NCBI GenBank assembly: GCA_964035545.1
Contig: OZ037765.1
Coordinates: forward strand, 29,626,004 to 29,686,003
Source of the DNA: Bugula neritina
Lineage: Eukaryota > Bryozoa > Gymnolaemata > Cheilostomatida > Bugulidae
Direction: 5' to 3'
Length of the DNA stretch: 60,000 bases
Both the position numbers and the translations under genes were made by a program. Every line of letters starts with the position of its first letter. Positions within the stretch are counted from its first letter, which is position 1. Below, piece after piece: positions 16,497 through 48,470 of the stretch. A model generated the notes under the pieces. The model searched no databases, had not been told where the DNA came from, and saw nothing but the letters and a program-made list of their open reading frames with translations.

Positions 16497-19400
16497 TTAT
16501 TTGGTACAGACAACACAAGTCAGCTCAGCATTTTCAAGATACGGTGGACAGTGTCCAGTAGAATCACAACTTGCTTTCTGGAAGTAGAATAAGGCACCAT
16601 TCTCATTTCCTGATCTGCCAGCAATTGCTTCAGGTTCAGCATCCATACATTCAAAGGCATAAGCTCTCTTATGACTATGGAGGCCAGCCATTAAATAACC
16701 CTCATACTCCTAGGAACAGAGGACAAACAAATGGTATGCAAAAAAATATTATTATTATTCTATTTTATTGCAGATGACACCAATAATGATGTAGTATAAA
16801 ACAAATCAATATTTATTAATTCTTCTAAAGTAAAAATGCTCTTCAAATGTATAATAACAAAATATTAACTTTGTTGTAATTGTTGACCTTTCTATGCTGA
16901 AAAAATTCTAATTAAAATAATGTGCTTCTGTTCTCATGAGTCATCTTTAAAAGTAGCTCTTAACTATAACACAGCTAAAGTGTTACCTACTTTATACAAT
17001 ACTTTGCTGATTTCGAAGTTGTCTTACCTTTGTCCAAGATGGAGGACAAGTTCTCTTAGCTGGAATCATTAGAGTTGCTGATCTTGTTGGAGCAAAGCAT
17101 CTTGCACAGGGAACATTGTGATTCTGCATAGCATTGGGGAATATAGAAGATCCAGTTTCATACTCTGCACCATACACCAAGGAACCAGTGCTACCAGAGT
17201 ATGTTGAATATTCTGGTTTTAATGGCAGACATTGGTAGTTTGATGCACCTCCTTCATGAGCATAGAAGGAACCCATAACAAAACCTGTGCATAATAACAG
17301 TATAGCACCAAAAAGTAGATTTAAGCAAAAAATTATAAGCAAGAGATAAGAATAGGGGTTTATACACTATTGCAAGCCTATGAAATACAAATTTAAAAGA
17401 AATTTTGACTGATCAAACCCTGAAATAGCAATCTGAAAGGATATATACTAGTAGTGTCTTTTAAACTGCCACGATTTATGCAAGAAACTAGCAACACAAG
17501 CGCGGCCACACCGTGATTACTCATTAATGTTCTAGTAATACTGTAATAGCTGCAACCTGCAAGGTCTCCCATTTTAGCAAAATATAAAAGTAGAAAACTG
17601 AGAAATTTTTTAAAATATCTGACTAGGAAGGATAAAAAACAAAACATGTAATACATATATAATTTATAATGAATATGATTAACCTTCATATAATAATTGA
17701 GAGTTGTTCCCACATGTAGTTCTACCCCACCTCACATAAGTTGACCCTCCAATGACAGTTGTGATTGGTTGACTATCACTTACATCATCATCATCTGAAA
17801 TACACACTGTCATTATATTTGCTTAAAATAACATTCCAGATATGTGAGACAGTTATTGTAAATTGTAAATTCTTTTGTTAATTACAGTTATTATCAAAGT
17901 AGCATGAAGAGATATTGTGAACTACTAGTATATTCAGTTTACTGCTGTGCACACCATGAGCTGAGTGCGCCCCACCCACACACACATGGTGCAGACAGAT
18001 TATATAACTTTAAAGAAGGAATACCTTTGAGAGAAGTGGGCTGATGGCTGTCAAGTTCTTCTTCAATACCCTCCAGTTTAGCTAAAGTTGCCTGCATTTT
18101 CATCAACAGTGCAAAACCAATGGATTCATTGAAACTCTGCAGCAAGTTATCTGTAAACCAAATCGACTGTTTATAGACATGTGTTTGTCTTCCTATATAG
18201 CTATGAAGCAATATCTGCAATCCATTACTTTTACACTGTAACTCTAAGGACAACTACATACTGCAGAATGAATATACCTAGTGAACATTCTAGATTCTCC
18301 ACGCTACGTGTCTTCATTGAACACATATGTATTATTTAACTATACCTAATTGGGGAAGGCCCATTGCTCCGAAGGCTCATTAGTCCGAAAATATATGCCT
18401 ATTACGCACTAACCGAAACAAGTTGTTATGCAAATTGCACCGTAAGATATTATTGCAATAGAAGTAAAATAGCTTTTAAAATTATTGATACTATTGCACA
18501 GCTTTTTTATTATAATTAGACTCTACTACGAATGGGAATTTATAAATAAAGCTTTCTTTGTCATCATTTGCCATCTTTGCATGCATATATACTGAGCTTA
18601 ATAATGCAATTTGGAATTTATGCTGAATATTCAATGTTAAGTTATATAATTTATTCTTGGAGGTAATGCAAGCAACGAAAAGCTCGAAAAGAAATAAAGC
18701 ATTAGCAAATAATTGTTCAAGTAAAAACATTACGATACTTTTTTGACCAATTACAATACAATACATATAGGCTTACAAACCAAAAGCAATAACAGTTTTA
18801 TATTTTAATAAGCAATCACATTCGGAGAAATGGACCTTTGGACTAATGGGTCTTCGGAATATTGAATAGTCACCCAATCACCTACCTAATGTCACATATA
18901 AATAGAGAAGAAATATTATAAATGGAATAGATGCTACAGTAACACTTCACCTGTATCATAAGACTTCAGTGGACTTCTATCAGCAGTAGTGCTAGCAGTA
19001 GATGAAGTCTCACCACTATTCTTTGATTCATTAAAAACCATTTCTACAAGTTTTTCTAACTCATCTGAATCACAATCTCTTCCATCTCTTCCATCTCTAC
19101 CATCTCTTCCTGGAGGTCCTCTTAGTAAGGAAAGATCTTCTGTAAACATGTGAATATTATATTGTGGTAATAGCCTTTCACAGAGAACACATTATCACAT
19201 ATTACTGTAATCCCAATAGATATTTTATACTATAATGACCAGGTATGGTAAGAGTGTATTGATGGCCATTACTTTTCACAATAAAAAAATAATGTTGTAA
19301 TGCATCTATTAAATCTTTCAATTGACAACAAATTTATGCAAGCAGCAATATTTTTTAAAGCTCATTTTGAAGACAACATTAGCTTTCTAGCAAATGGAAA

Positions 19401-20596
19401 TACAATTATTTTTAAAATTAAACTTTGTTTTAGCTGACATAGCTACAATATTAGTCAGACTGTTCCTGTGTAGCCTACAAACTTATTCAAAAAATGCCAT
19501 TAGATATAAGAATGATGCAAATAGTTTAAAAAATCATAAGCATTTATATGAAACGTTTTACTACTTTTTAAAACAACTTAGAAGGATAAAAGTGTCCTAT
19601 AATGAATTTAATAAAGTTAAATAATAATTTAATAAAGGATAAATTTGAGAATCATCTTTCATTCTTCAAAATTACATTATATGACTACCGCATTTTGAAA
19701 AGTAAATTATATTTGTGTATTTATGCTCACATTTTTAATATACAAAATACTGGTGGAAGACTTATAAATAAAGCAATGGTAGCAGCTAAATAAAAACATT
19801 TACTACCAGGTTTGCTCCATATTATAACTATTTTAGTTTTTAGCATTAAAATAATAGTAATACTGTAATTTATTCTGAATTATTTCTCTTTTAGAATATT
19901 AACAAGCTTAATATATTGAAAACTTTTCCATCTAGAATTTAGATGTTATACTCTTGAATAAGGAGCAAAGACACTTATATATTGGTGTGATATATACTCT
20001 TTGTTTACTTAGTGGCAATAGTTATTTTATTACACGATTCTCTTACTGTAAAACTGTAAAAGTTTGAAGTTATAAGACACGATATTACCAACACTTTACT
20101 ACTTACCAGTTATAAAAGACTTGAATTTGCATGCTTTAAAAATTCTACACCGTGTTGTGAAAAACTAGGTGAAACTTACGTGGTGTGAGCTGAGTAAGAA
20201 CATCTTCAAGGTCAGCTGCACTGTTGGCACTTCTTTTGTTAAGTGAATGCACTGCTGCTGCCTAGAAATACATGTATAAGAGGTTTCAAACAGCAACTGT
20301 AAGGCAGCTTAACTAAACCCATTAACATAATGACTGCATTGAATACAAACTAGATTATAAATTATAGCCAATTATTCTATAAATACAAGCTTGACCTGTG
20401 AATTTAAAGATTGGATGATTGAGTTGAGAAGCCGCTGTTCTTCTTCAATTTCTACCAATCTCACTCCAATGTAGCAAGTTAGACTGAGAGCCACCACAGA
20501 GAGGATCAACGCTAAAACTGTAACTGTGGGTGCTACCCAGCTCCTCCCTATTTTTTGCTTGTGTATAGCTATGAACTCAGGCCTTTCTGCTTCCAT
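16497..20596 (-). CDS. Type II membrane mini-collagen with SSCC/NC1-like domain, copy 3 (intact)
   Basis: Exons in transcript order: 20396-20596, 20180-20261, 18951-19139, 18025-18150, 17684-17794, 17028-17284, 16497-16709. Sizes and phases match copies 1 and 2 exactly; 392 codons. It has more changes near the N-terminus (EFIAIHKQKIGRSWVAP) and in coiled coil 2 (ALLMKMQ, KLEGIEEEL) than copies 1 and 2. The membrane helix, the five triplets (GPP plus four GRD) and the cysteine pattern are unchanged. Intron 3 is enlarged by a 532-base TIR element at 18351-18882; since it is intronic and flanked by intact splice sites, the gene should still be expressed. Confidence 0.88.
18351..18882. mobile_element. 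Non-autonomous DNA transposon-like element in intron 3 of copy 3
   Basis: Comparison with intron 3 of copies 2 and 4 shows an insertion of 532 bases here only. It is flanked by an 8-base direct repeat, TACCTAAT (18343-18350 and 18883-18890), present once in the other copies. Near both ends are inverted segments of about 35 bases (left about 18356-18390; right about 18820-18855) with roughly 27 of 35 matches, built on the motif CCATTAGTCCGAA. An 8-base target duplication fits hAT-type transposons. No transposase is present. Confidence 0.75.
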
Positions 20597-20641
20597 GACT
20601 GCTCTGAATATTTATGATACTTTGAGGTGTTGGAAATGGGT

Positions 20642-20648
20642 TTATATA
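20642..20648 (-). promoter_or_regulatory. TATA box of mini-collagen copy 3
   Basis: TATATAA on the minus strand, 46 bases before the ATG, in the shared context GATATATAAACCC. Confidence 0.6.
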
Positions 20649-21083
20649 TCTCTTGTCTAGTTATTATAATTCATAAAACCGTTTATGCTGTTTTAATGCC
20701 AAGTCTTTCAAGTTTGTTGAAGATTTGATGATGGCAATTTTATTGTCATTGAAAAGACAGTATGACTAGACATTTAACTGCCATTTCAATTAATTACTAT
20801 TACAGAAAGTAATTTGACAGTTCACAAATTTAATGCTGAAAATATCGAAGTAAATTTCAAGCCTTTCACAATAATTAGATGATTAACTTTCAATTTCTGA
20901 ATTAAATAAAAACTACATTTTTTAGACTAATAATTTCTTTCTGTTTTACCAATTGGCAAAAGGAGCTTTAGATCAAAATATTTTGACACAATAAAATTGG
21001 GAAACTCATCATTGTTGAATACCTGATAGAATAATTAAACTGAATTAAATACGGATCATTCTTTTGGAAGTGTTTTTAGTCAT

Positions 21084-21128
21084 GTAGGGCACACCACAAC
21101 CAGCTATTTTGGTTGTGGTGTGCCCTAC
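21084..21128. repeat. Perfect 19-bp stem, 7-base loop hairpin
   Basis: Arms 21084-21102 (GTAGGGCACACCACAACCA) and 21110-21128 are exact reverse complements around the loop GCTATTT. The homologous site near 14690-14735 has the right arm and loop but an unrelated left arm, so the left arm seems to have been rewritten from the right one. Confidence 0.9.
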
Positions 21129-21394
21129 AGCCAACCTCCAACAACTAAATTATGTTTGAAATATTTTCTTTGATCCACCTCTTTAAAATATAATGTACAT
21201 CACACATGTACCTGTTTATTATAGGTTGATTCATTCAAAGACTATAATCTAATTATGTATGTCTTGCCAACATCAAGAAAATGGCCATGCATGATGGAAT
21301 CTTCAAACAATCTGAAACACTTGGCCTAGAAAAACAACAACTGCTATATAAATTATAATAGCTGTATACAAGGAAACACAAGCTATCAGTTTAA

Positions 21395-22318
21395 TAGTCT
21401 GGAAGGTATTTTTTGGTTAAAGTATATGATCTTAAATAGATTTGTCTATACCATGTGTTTGTAAACAGCAGTAAGTTGAATATATCACTATTCCACAATT
21501 CTTTGTAACGCTTCTTCATGCTATTTGGATAATAAAATTGTAATGGAAGGATTGCTAAGTATTTGCAAAAGTTATTTCTAGTAAATACTATAATCTTACA
21601 TACATGTATGACATGTATATTTCAGATGATGATGTAAGTGATAGTCAACCAATCACAACTGTTATTGGAGGGTCAACTTATGTGAGGTGGGGTAGAACTA
21701 CATGTGGGAACAACTTTTAATTATTATATGAAGGTTGAATAATACTCATTATTAATTAATAATTACATGTATTAAACCTGCTTTTTTTTATATATTTTAT
21801 GTTTATATATTTAAAAAATGTCTTAGTTTACTATTTTTGGATATTTTCTTAAAATGAACGACCTAACAGATGGAGCCATGTGGATAATATGGTATTAATA
21901 GAATGAATGCACAGTCACATGTGTGACTGCATGTATTTGCAGCTGTTTTCTTACATAAAACATGACAGCTTGAAAAGTACCACTAATATATAGACATTCA
22001 TCTGTATGTATTCCTTTCTGCTTTCTTTCTCCTTTCAGAGTGCGAAATAGTAAAAGATTTCTGATTACATTTATTTCAGAGGCTTACAACAGTGTATCCA
22101 TCGATCATTATTTCTTTCCATTTGCTTTGGGATATAACTCTCACAACCAAGTTATTCATACTGTTAGATTTAATATTTGGTGTTGTGCTGTTACTACTCA
22201 CAGGTTTTGTTATTGGTTCCCACTATACTAATGGGGGAGGAGCATCAAACTACCAATGTTTATCATTAAGGCCAGAATATTCAACTTACTCTGGTATAGT
22301 ACTATAGTTCCTTGGTAA
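21395..22318 (+). pseudogene. Inverted mini-collagen remnant (intron 4, exon 5, part of exon 6)
   Basis: Intron 4-like sequence from about 21400 leads to exon 5 at 21626-21733. That exon has proper splice borders but one fewer Asp codon and a premature stop where Gln should be (AACAACTTTTAA). Exon 6 starts at 22204 after a good acceptor (CTCACAG) and reads GFVIGSHYTNGGGASNYQC. It then breaks near 22296 and jumps to sequence that normally follows exon 6. Exons 1-4 and 7 are missing. It is clearly non-functional. Confidence 0.85.
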
Positions 22319-22782
22319 ATCGAGACAACTTTAAAATCAGTAAAGTAGTACATAAACGTCAATCAGTGAAGTATTATATAAATTAATCGATATATATGTC
22401 AGTACTATACTTTCAAAGGATTTTTTTTCCTAAAACGTTTATATATAAAATAAATTGTAACAAAACTGCTGTAAAAAAGTGTACTTTGCTATTTGATGCA
22501 ACTAGAGCAATAAAATCTAAGTTCCAATCATTTGACAAAATATTATGTTACTATTCAGTGATTGACCCCTTACCCGAAAGCAATAATGACAGAATATTAT
22601 GCAAAGCCTCTCTAAACCTGGCAATTAACAAAATAGTACACTGGAAAAAACATTTTTCTGGCTTTTTGGATCTTATAGTTAAAGAGGACAACTCCATTTG
22701 TGTAGCAATGCACCGTTCAGCCAATATTTGACTGGTAATCTGCCAATCAGTTAAGTAATAATTGAACAGTTTTATACACAAT

Positions 22783-23086
22783 CCCCCTATTCACACTTAT
22801 ACTGTATCGTACGCCGTAACAGCAAATATCAGCCACTTTTACAAATGTCTGAGCCTCCTGTACGGTGTTTCGGTACGGTAGGATCAAGCATTGCTTGATT
22901 CAAATAAGTTGCGGCGGACTCCTATTGGACAAAAAAACTGTTGCGTTAATTCATTGGATATAATTGTCCAATGAAGTGTTATAGATCGTACCTAATAGCG
23001 GAGTTTGAAAACTTCAGCCCGGACACATTAAAAATGGCTGATATTTTATGTTACGACGCACATTACGGTAAGTGTGAATGAGGGGA
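22783..23086. mobile_element. MITE-like element with long terminal inverted repeats
   Basis: The left end (CCCCTATTCACACTTATAC..., about 68 bases) and the reverse complement of the right end (CCCCTCATTCACACTTACCG...) align along most of their length, sharing CGTAACA and AAATATCAGCCA blocks. The homologous sites at 16131-16160 and, inverted, near 8430-8455 lack it. A 3-base AAT repeat may be the target duplication. The element is about 300 bases with no coding capacity and is richer in CpG than its surroundings. Confidence 0.75.
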
Positions 23087-23262
23087 ATGTCTACAGTCAA
23101 CTCACTGAATAAGGCTTAGCTATAATTTGTACCTGATACTCTTTAGACTGTTTGCAACAACTTTTAACATCAGAGATAGCTTTGTACTAACTCCATGTCA
23201 TATCTGTTTCAATACAGTACCAGTCTATGAACAAACTAGAGCAGCAACTAAACTTTCAAAAG

Positions 23263-23268
23263 TTTATT
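23263..23268 (-). terminator. Polyadenylation signal of copy 4
   Basis: AATAAA on the minus strand about 184 bases past the stop codon, in a context shared with copies 2 and 3. Confidence 0.5.
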
Positions 23269-23451
23269 ATTGTAAAAGTTTAATAGACAGGCTATTATAA
23301 ATCATGCGAGTAAAAATAAAAAAGCTGTGTTTTCTAGAAAGATAAAAGCAGTATTTAATTGGAAATTGTTTGTTGCAAAACCTACACTTTGTGGTTCGAA
23401 TGTATCTGTAGGTGACTGAGTAAGCAGTGTAAATATGAGGTTTTGACTCAA

Positions 23452-27907
<4,456 letters not shown>

Positions 27908-27956
27908 GACTGCTCTATCTGCACGTTTATGATACTCTGAGGTGTTAGACATGGGT

Positions 27957-27963
27957 TTATATA
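27957..27963 (-). promoter_or_regulatory. TATA box of mini-collagen copy 4
   Basis: TATATAA on the minus strand in the shared GATATATAAACCC context, 50 bases before the ATG, 4 more than in the other copies. Confidence 0.55.
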
Positions 27964-27969
27964 TCTCTG

Positions 27970-29559
27970 GTGTTTTTTTGTATAATCTTACTAAATAATT
28001 CATAGAACAGTTAATGCTGTTTACATGCCAAGTCTTTCAGATTGTTTGAAGATTCCGTGGTGGTCATTTTATTTAATAATGACAACATAATGCTTTTACT
28101 AGAAATTTATGATGTGTTTTGACAGCTACAAAAGTGAAAATTAGTTTAATGCTGCAGATAATTTGTGTAAATTACAAGCTTTATATAGAACAATTGGCAA
28201 ATAATTTAAAATATTATTGAAAAAAACTATATTTATAAAAATTGTGTGATAAAAGTTTTCTGCTTTATTAATTTTGCTGTGAATACTTGTACTGATCAAA
28301 CAGCAAAAAAATGTTGAAAACCAAAAATTTTGATTCGATAACAGTGTACCGAGACTATTAATACACATCAAACAGCAAAAAAAGCTATAGATCAAAACTT
28401 GTTGATACACTAATATCGGAAAACTCATCATTGCTAAATTATAACTGATAGAATGAATTGAATCAAATACAGATCCTTAATTATTTTTTCAAACCGTTCC
28501 TAGCTGTGCTAGATTCTTCAGTTATAACGTACATCCTACAGGCAATCTTAAAAGAATAAACTGTGTTTTGTAGCATCAGAATAAAAGTATTTCTTGTTCA
28601 TTCAAAACATTTTATTGTACCATTAGTTGCATCTAATCTCTTGCAAATTAAAAGCCCCCCCCCCTCCCAGTATTGATCATATATAACTTTTGTTTGACGA
28701 ATCTGAAGGAGATGCTACATAGTTTTTTTCTGTATTTCTTGCCCTTTATTAACTGGTAGAAGCTTTGAAAGTGTTTATGAAAGTTTGTGTAAAGTTTTAG
28801 AGGCACATAGTTTAGCCCTCACTACTTGCCCATAAAGCTTTTAGTCAGTTAAATTATCACTTATAATAATTATGCTATCCATGTTAAGAAGAGAAAAAGT
28901 GTTTTAAGGTGAGATAAAAGGGACTGTACGTGATAAGTGAGCTAAATGCAATTAAGCAACCTAGGTTACAGAGATTACAGCTCTCTTCTATGAAAACTCT
29001 AGATAAACCTAACAGCACGCTGAGTTATTTGTACAAAGAGCAAGTGGATTGTAATATTTGTTCACTTTATTCTATTCTTCCACAAAGCTCCCTGACTCTA
29101 CACGCTGGTCTAGAATAAACATGTATATAAAACAGAATAATAATAAAATTATCATAATCAAAGTAGTTATTATAACTCATAGTAGGCAATGTCTCTTGAC
29201 TGCAATTACTATGACGCAACTCATAAAAATTGTACCAAGTGTCATGAAACATAAGCAGAAAAACTTACACATTGCCATAAATCTTGCAAACATACGTATC
29301 TTCTGGTTGGTGCTTGAAAACTCAGCTACGAGGTAGGTGCAGTAAGAAAGATATTAGAAACCATACATAAGGATTTACAGCAAATGTTGGTATGCCTCAT
29401 CTAACCGGAGTGGAAGACCTTGTCACAAAATCCCATTTTTAGGAATCAAATGTTTTCTTATTACATCTAACTGCCAGATATGCATTCACAAGCTGATTGC
29501 TATATTGCCTCTACTTTTAGGTCAATTTGTTGTTATAATCCTTATTATATACGGTTTCA
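27970..29559. other. 5' flank of copy 4 and right edge of the array
   Basis: About 28020-28600 resembles the 5' flanks of copies 2 and 3 (for example AAAACTCATCATTGCTAAAT near 28420). Beyond that is unique AT-rich sequence with a short poly-C run near 28654-28667. Short open frames at 28930-29336 have no recognisable features. Confidence 0.5.
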
Positions 29560-29835
29560 GCAAAAGTAAAAATGATTTGTAAGTATAGTGTTAATTTAAC
29601 TCATTCAAAAATAATTGAGTCATCTAGTTTTATTGCTGTTACAAACTCAATCCTAGGAATGATCCGATGATCACTTGCTGCATGCAGTTCAGCAAAGCCA
29701 TGTGTGAGAATGAAGTAGTACATGTGTTTTATTGCAGTCAAAAGCTAACTAACACAGCACACAGCTTTCCGGAATAAGTGGTGACCAACAAAAATCAAGT
29801 ATATATGCATCACATTGATTTAATATAAAGAAGAA
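29560..29835 (-). pseudogene. Orphan 3' flank of a mini-collagen copy
   Basis: This segment matches the 3' untranslated and downstream sequence of copy 2 (about 8770-9010), including GAGAATGAAGTAGT, an AATAAA at 29728-29733 and the GTGACCAACAAAA stretch. No collagen exons lie to its right. It marks the edge of the array and suggests that a fifth unit was lost or never completely copied. Confidence 0.65.
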
Positions 29836-30386
29836 TGGCTATCATTCACAAACATAGACTTATAGTTTTTGTGGAGTCTTAGCTTTATTTCCACCCAACA
29901 AAATATATTTTCAGCTGCTTTAAATTACTATCAAAAGGTAGGCCTAGTATTAGAATAATTTTGAAAAGCCCATGTCATAAATGAGAAATATAGCAAAAGA
30001 AGTTATTTTCTAAAAAAAAGCTCTTCCTCCCACATCTCAAATCAAAAGTAAAGAGCTTAGAAATTTTTATGCGAAGATAACTCCTTTTGGTACATTTCTT
30101 ATGTAGAACACAGGCTCTTCCTACTTTCTCCATGGCTTCACCTGTTCAGTAGCTATATAAGCTGTACTTGAAATGATGTTAAGAAGAAAACAATAAATAT
30201 AATTTGCATTCATAACCCAAGCCTACTGATTCTCAATAACATATTATAAAGTATGAATAGAAATTTAATGCCTATGAATGAACAAGCAATTGTTGTAAAA
30301 CATAGATTGATTTTCAGTAGCACACAATACTTTCATATAAGCATGTGTATTATAAAGACTTGCAGCTGTAGTAATTGTGGAGAAAC
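29836..30386. other. Spacer upstream of the ankyrin-caspase gene
   Basis: AT-rich, no coding signal. An acceptor-like ACTTGCAG near 30358-30365 could mean that the 5' untranslated region is spliced. No clear TATA box in a convincing position. Confidence 0.4.
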
Positions 30387-35847
<5,461 letters not shown>

Positions 35848-36112
35848 TTAAAATCTTCTAATTTATTAAATTACAGCGAAGACACTGTAATATTAAAACA
35901 AGTAATATTTAAGATATTGAAAAATAACACAAATCTAGAAATATTTTAAACAAGCTCAGCAATTAAAACATTTATTGATTATCCAGCCTAATTTACTTAT
36001 AACTTACTATATACTGTGGCGTCATCCCAGTTAGACGCTATTTATTTATTTCAGTACAATATATATTTTATGTGCAATTTATTTGAATATTATCGAAATA
36101 TACCTGTACTTA

Positions 36113-36118
36113 AATAAA
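36113..36118 (+). terminator. Likely polyadenylation signal of the ankyrin-caspase gene
   Basis: AATAAA 266 bases after the stop codon. Several ATTAAA variants lie closer (for example near 35860-35900), so the real site is not certain. Confidence 0.4.
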
Positions 36119-38124
36119 CTTGGATCAATTGCTTGTTATTTAGCACACAAAGAAACGCCTTTGATCAGCATTAACTTATCATTTTGCATTTTCTATACTT
36201 CTTGTTGTTTGAAAAGTTATTTCGGTAATAAGTTATATTCATTAAAGATAATGTCTATAATTAATGTATTATTGTTTTTTGTCCTACACAAATCCATGAA
36301 AATTGGACTATTATTTCAAATAACTTATATTAGCTATTATAGCTATAACTTATAAGCATATTAGCTATTTAGCAATCAATGCAACAGTTATGTAGGTACC
36401 AAAAATAGGGTCTAACTGGAAAGCGTCTATATCTGAGATGAAACTCATACTACCGTTTATAATATTAACTTTAATATAGATGCTGAACATTGTCATAAGA
36501 AAGAGAAAAATTTAATTATTGATTAACATGAATCATAAAACAGCTATATAGTACCAAATTTACCAAGTAATTAGTAATGAAGAACTCTGTTATTTTGCTA
36601 CTATGACTGATAAGACTTTATAAATTATATTTTATATTTTACAAGTTATTATTAAACTTTTTGAGCTTGTATGGTACATTGATAATGAAAATAATGTTGG
36701 AAATTATTCTAATATTATATAATAACTTAACAGCTTTTTTTAAAAACTAATCAAATTGACCAGTTGAGTTGAATTTTTAATTTAATATGATATATATAAT
36801 CATTAGGATTACAGGAATTATAATGGTACATGATGTTTATATTTTTATTACCTGTTTATTAGTCTTTTTTCTTTACAAGCAGCTTAAAACATAAAAGTTA
36901 AAATTCAACCTCCTTAATATAGCCTGTTTTTTATTAGGTATATGCAAGACTCTAAACCCTAAAGCATTCATTTAGTTCATATTTTATTGTTTTTGGAGTT
37001 GCCCATTCCTTTTATATTATTCGTAGTTGCATGCCCTTGTCTGGTGCTGAAATAGAAAGAGCCAAGTGATATAACCCAAAAAGTTTTCTCTTATATTATT
37101 TTTTCATACATGTCTCCAATTTTTAGCATTAGGTCTCAAAAATACCCCCCTCCCCTCCAACAGAGTGATGAATAAAATAGTTTTTAATTAACTTTCATGC
37201 AGTTATATATTATATACACAGACGAAAATTTATTAAATAATGGAATGCAATTGTGAAAAACAATATAATAATCAGTAGCCATAGTGGAAAATAAAATAAA
37301 ATCAATTTATATGAAAGTAAAAAGGAAAAAATAACAGTGGAATGGAAAAATGAAGCAGACTAAAATATAAAAAACATATTTTATGTAAGCCTATAGTAAA
37401 ATATTTTACAAAAGTCTTAAATTACAGAGTTTGGTGCAATATAAATGAGTATAATAATCTTTAAATATTGGTGAAAAAATATATAAAAGACAAAAAATCG
37501 TGAAAAGTGAGTAAAATATTGAACAAGTCATAATATAATAGTAATAAATAGTTTTGATATTTATAGACAATTAGAAGCATAATAATTCAGTTGTGATAGA
37601 AAGACCCAAAAGAAACTTATTGAAACTTAAAATGGCTGCCTCGATCTTAGTAGTACAAGTATTACACAACAAGACAAGACAAATTACTGTTTCTTCGTAC
37701 AGCAAAGGCCAAAGCACACTGCGAAAGAAGCTTGACTATCATAAACCTTTATCTAGACAAATACCTTCTCATCAAGCTGCACTGCTTGAGATAGTGAAGT
37801 GTTCGAAATATGTCAAGCAGTGATCAGCTTTAGCCATTTTGGTAGAACTTTCAAGCATATAATTCAATAAGTCTCTTTACAAAACTGAGCATTAAAATAA
37901 TTTGCCATTCTCTTTAAGTACGTAGTTAATGTGTGGCTATAACTGGTGAAAAGTATCACAAACTTGAAATATAACATTGTAAAAATTCGTCACTCAACAC
38001 ATTTGCTCTTAATTGCTCGAAAAATTATAGTAATAAATATAAAGCTTTGTTTAAATAAAGTCTATATACCTAATAGTATAATAATTTTAATTCGTATGTA
38101 CATTTTAGCTGAAATCTGTCAAAG
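36119..38124. other. Convergent intergenic region between ankyrin-caspase and KLF genes
   Basis: Strongly AT-rich, with a C-rich run near 37145-37159. It probably contains the 3' untranslated region of the KLF gene (minus strand); no single polyadenylation signal stands out. An open frame at 37631-37823 with a fair ATG context has no recognisable features. Confidence 0.45.
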
Positions 38125-46261
<8,137 letters not shown>

Positions 46262-46671
46262 CCTGGGGTCTTGTAGTGTTCTGCGCTACTGTGCTATATG
46301 ACCGGGTATTGCTATCTAGGCATAATGGCGGAATGTGACTGCTATAGCACGCAAGTCTAGGCTATTCATTCATCATGTGCTGAGCATTATGTTATTAAAT
46401 GCGATAACCCTCCAATCCTATTGATTACTTAGATAAAGTATTTGCTGATTGGGTGAATTCAAAGATTTCACCTTTACAATTTGCGACAATTGTTTAAGAT
46501 TGCGTGTTTACTTCTGCGGGTTACGAATGTTAAGTGAGTTGAAGCTTTCTCATTAAGACTATTATGAGCACACTATACTTCTAGTAATTATAATTAAATT
46601 AATTGCAATTATTATAAATTGATATTATGTAACCACTTAGCTAAAGCATGCAGTAAAACATTATTAGAAAC
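46262..46671. other. KLF upstream region
   Basis: Immediate 5' flank of the KLF gene. It has somewhat higher GC just before the ATG and an ATAATGGCGG motif at 46322-46331 that resembles a YY1-type site. No TATA box in the expected place. Confidence 0.3.
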
Positions 46672-46790
46672 TACTCCAGCGGTTAGAGTGTTAGCCTAGT
46701 GTGCACTAGATGTTGGTTCGAGTCCTGGCAAGACTATCTGCCATGTCATAAACTGCATTTGACCATAAGTGCCCCCCCCCCCCTCCACTA
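46672..46790 (+). mobile_element. tRNA-derived SINE-like sequence with poly-C
   Basis: CCAGCGGTTAGAGTGTTAGCC resembles a polymerase III A box. GGTTCGAGTCC (46715-46725) is a perfect B box at the right distance. The cloverleaf pairs poorly, so it is not a working tRNA. A poly-C run lies at about 46772-46785. Confidence 0.6.

Positions 46791-48470
<1,680 letters not shown>

Noticed and set aside
18491-18766. 91-codon open frame inside the TIR element on the minus strand
   Set aside because: No transposase motifs; the element is too short and the frame looks random.
28930-29336. Overlapping short open frames right of the collagen array
   Set aside because: Unlike any family I know, no ATG-splice structure, and composition like the flanking DNA.
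37631-37823. 64-codon open frame with a fair ATG context between the caspase and KLF genes
   Set aside because: No recognisable motif or splice partner; probably within the 3' untranslated region of the KLF gene.
46672-46745. Possible tRNA gene
   Set aside because: B box is perfect but acceptor and T stems do not pair, and the anticodon arm is off-size; better read as a SINE head.
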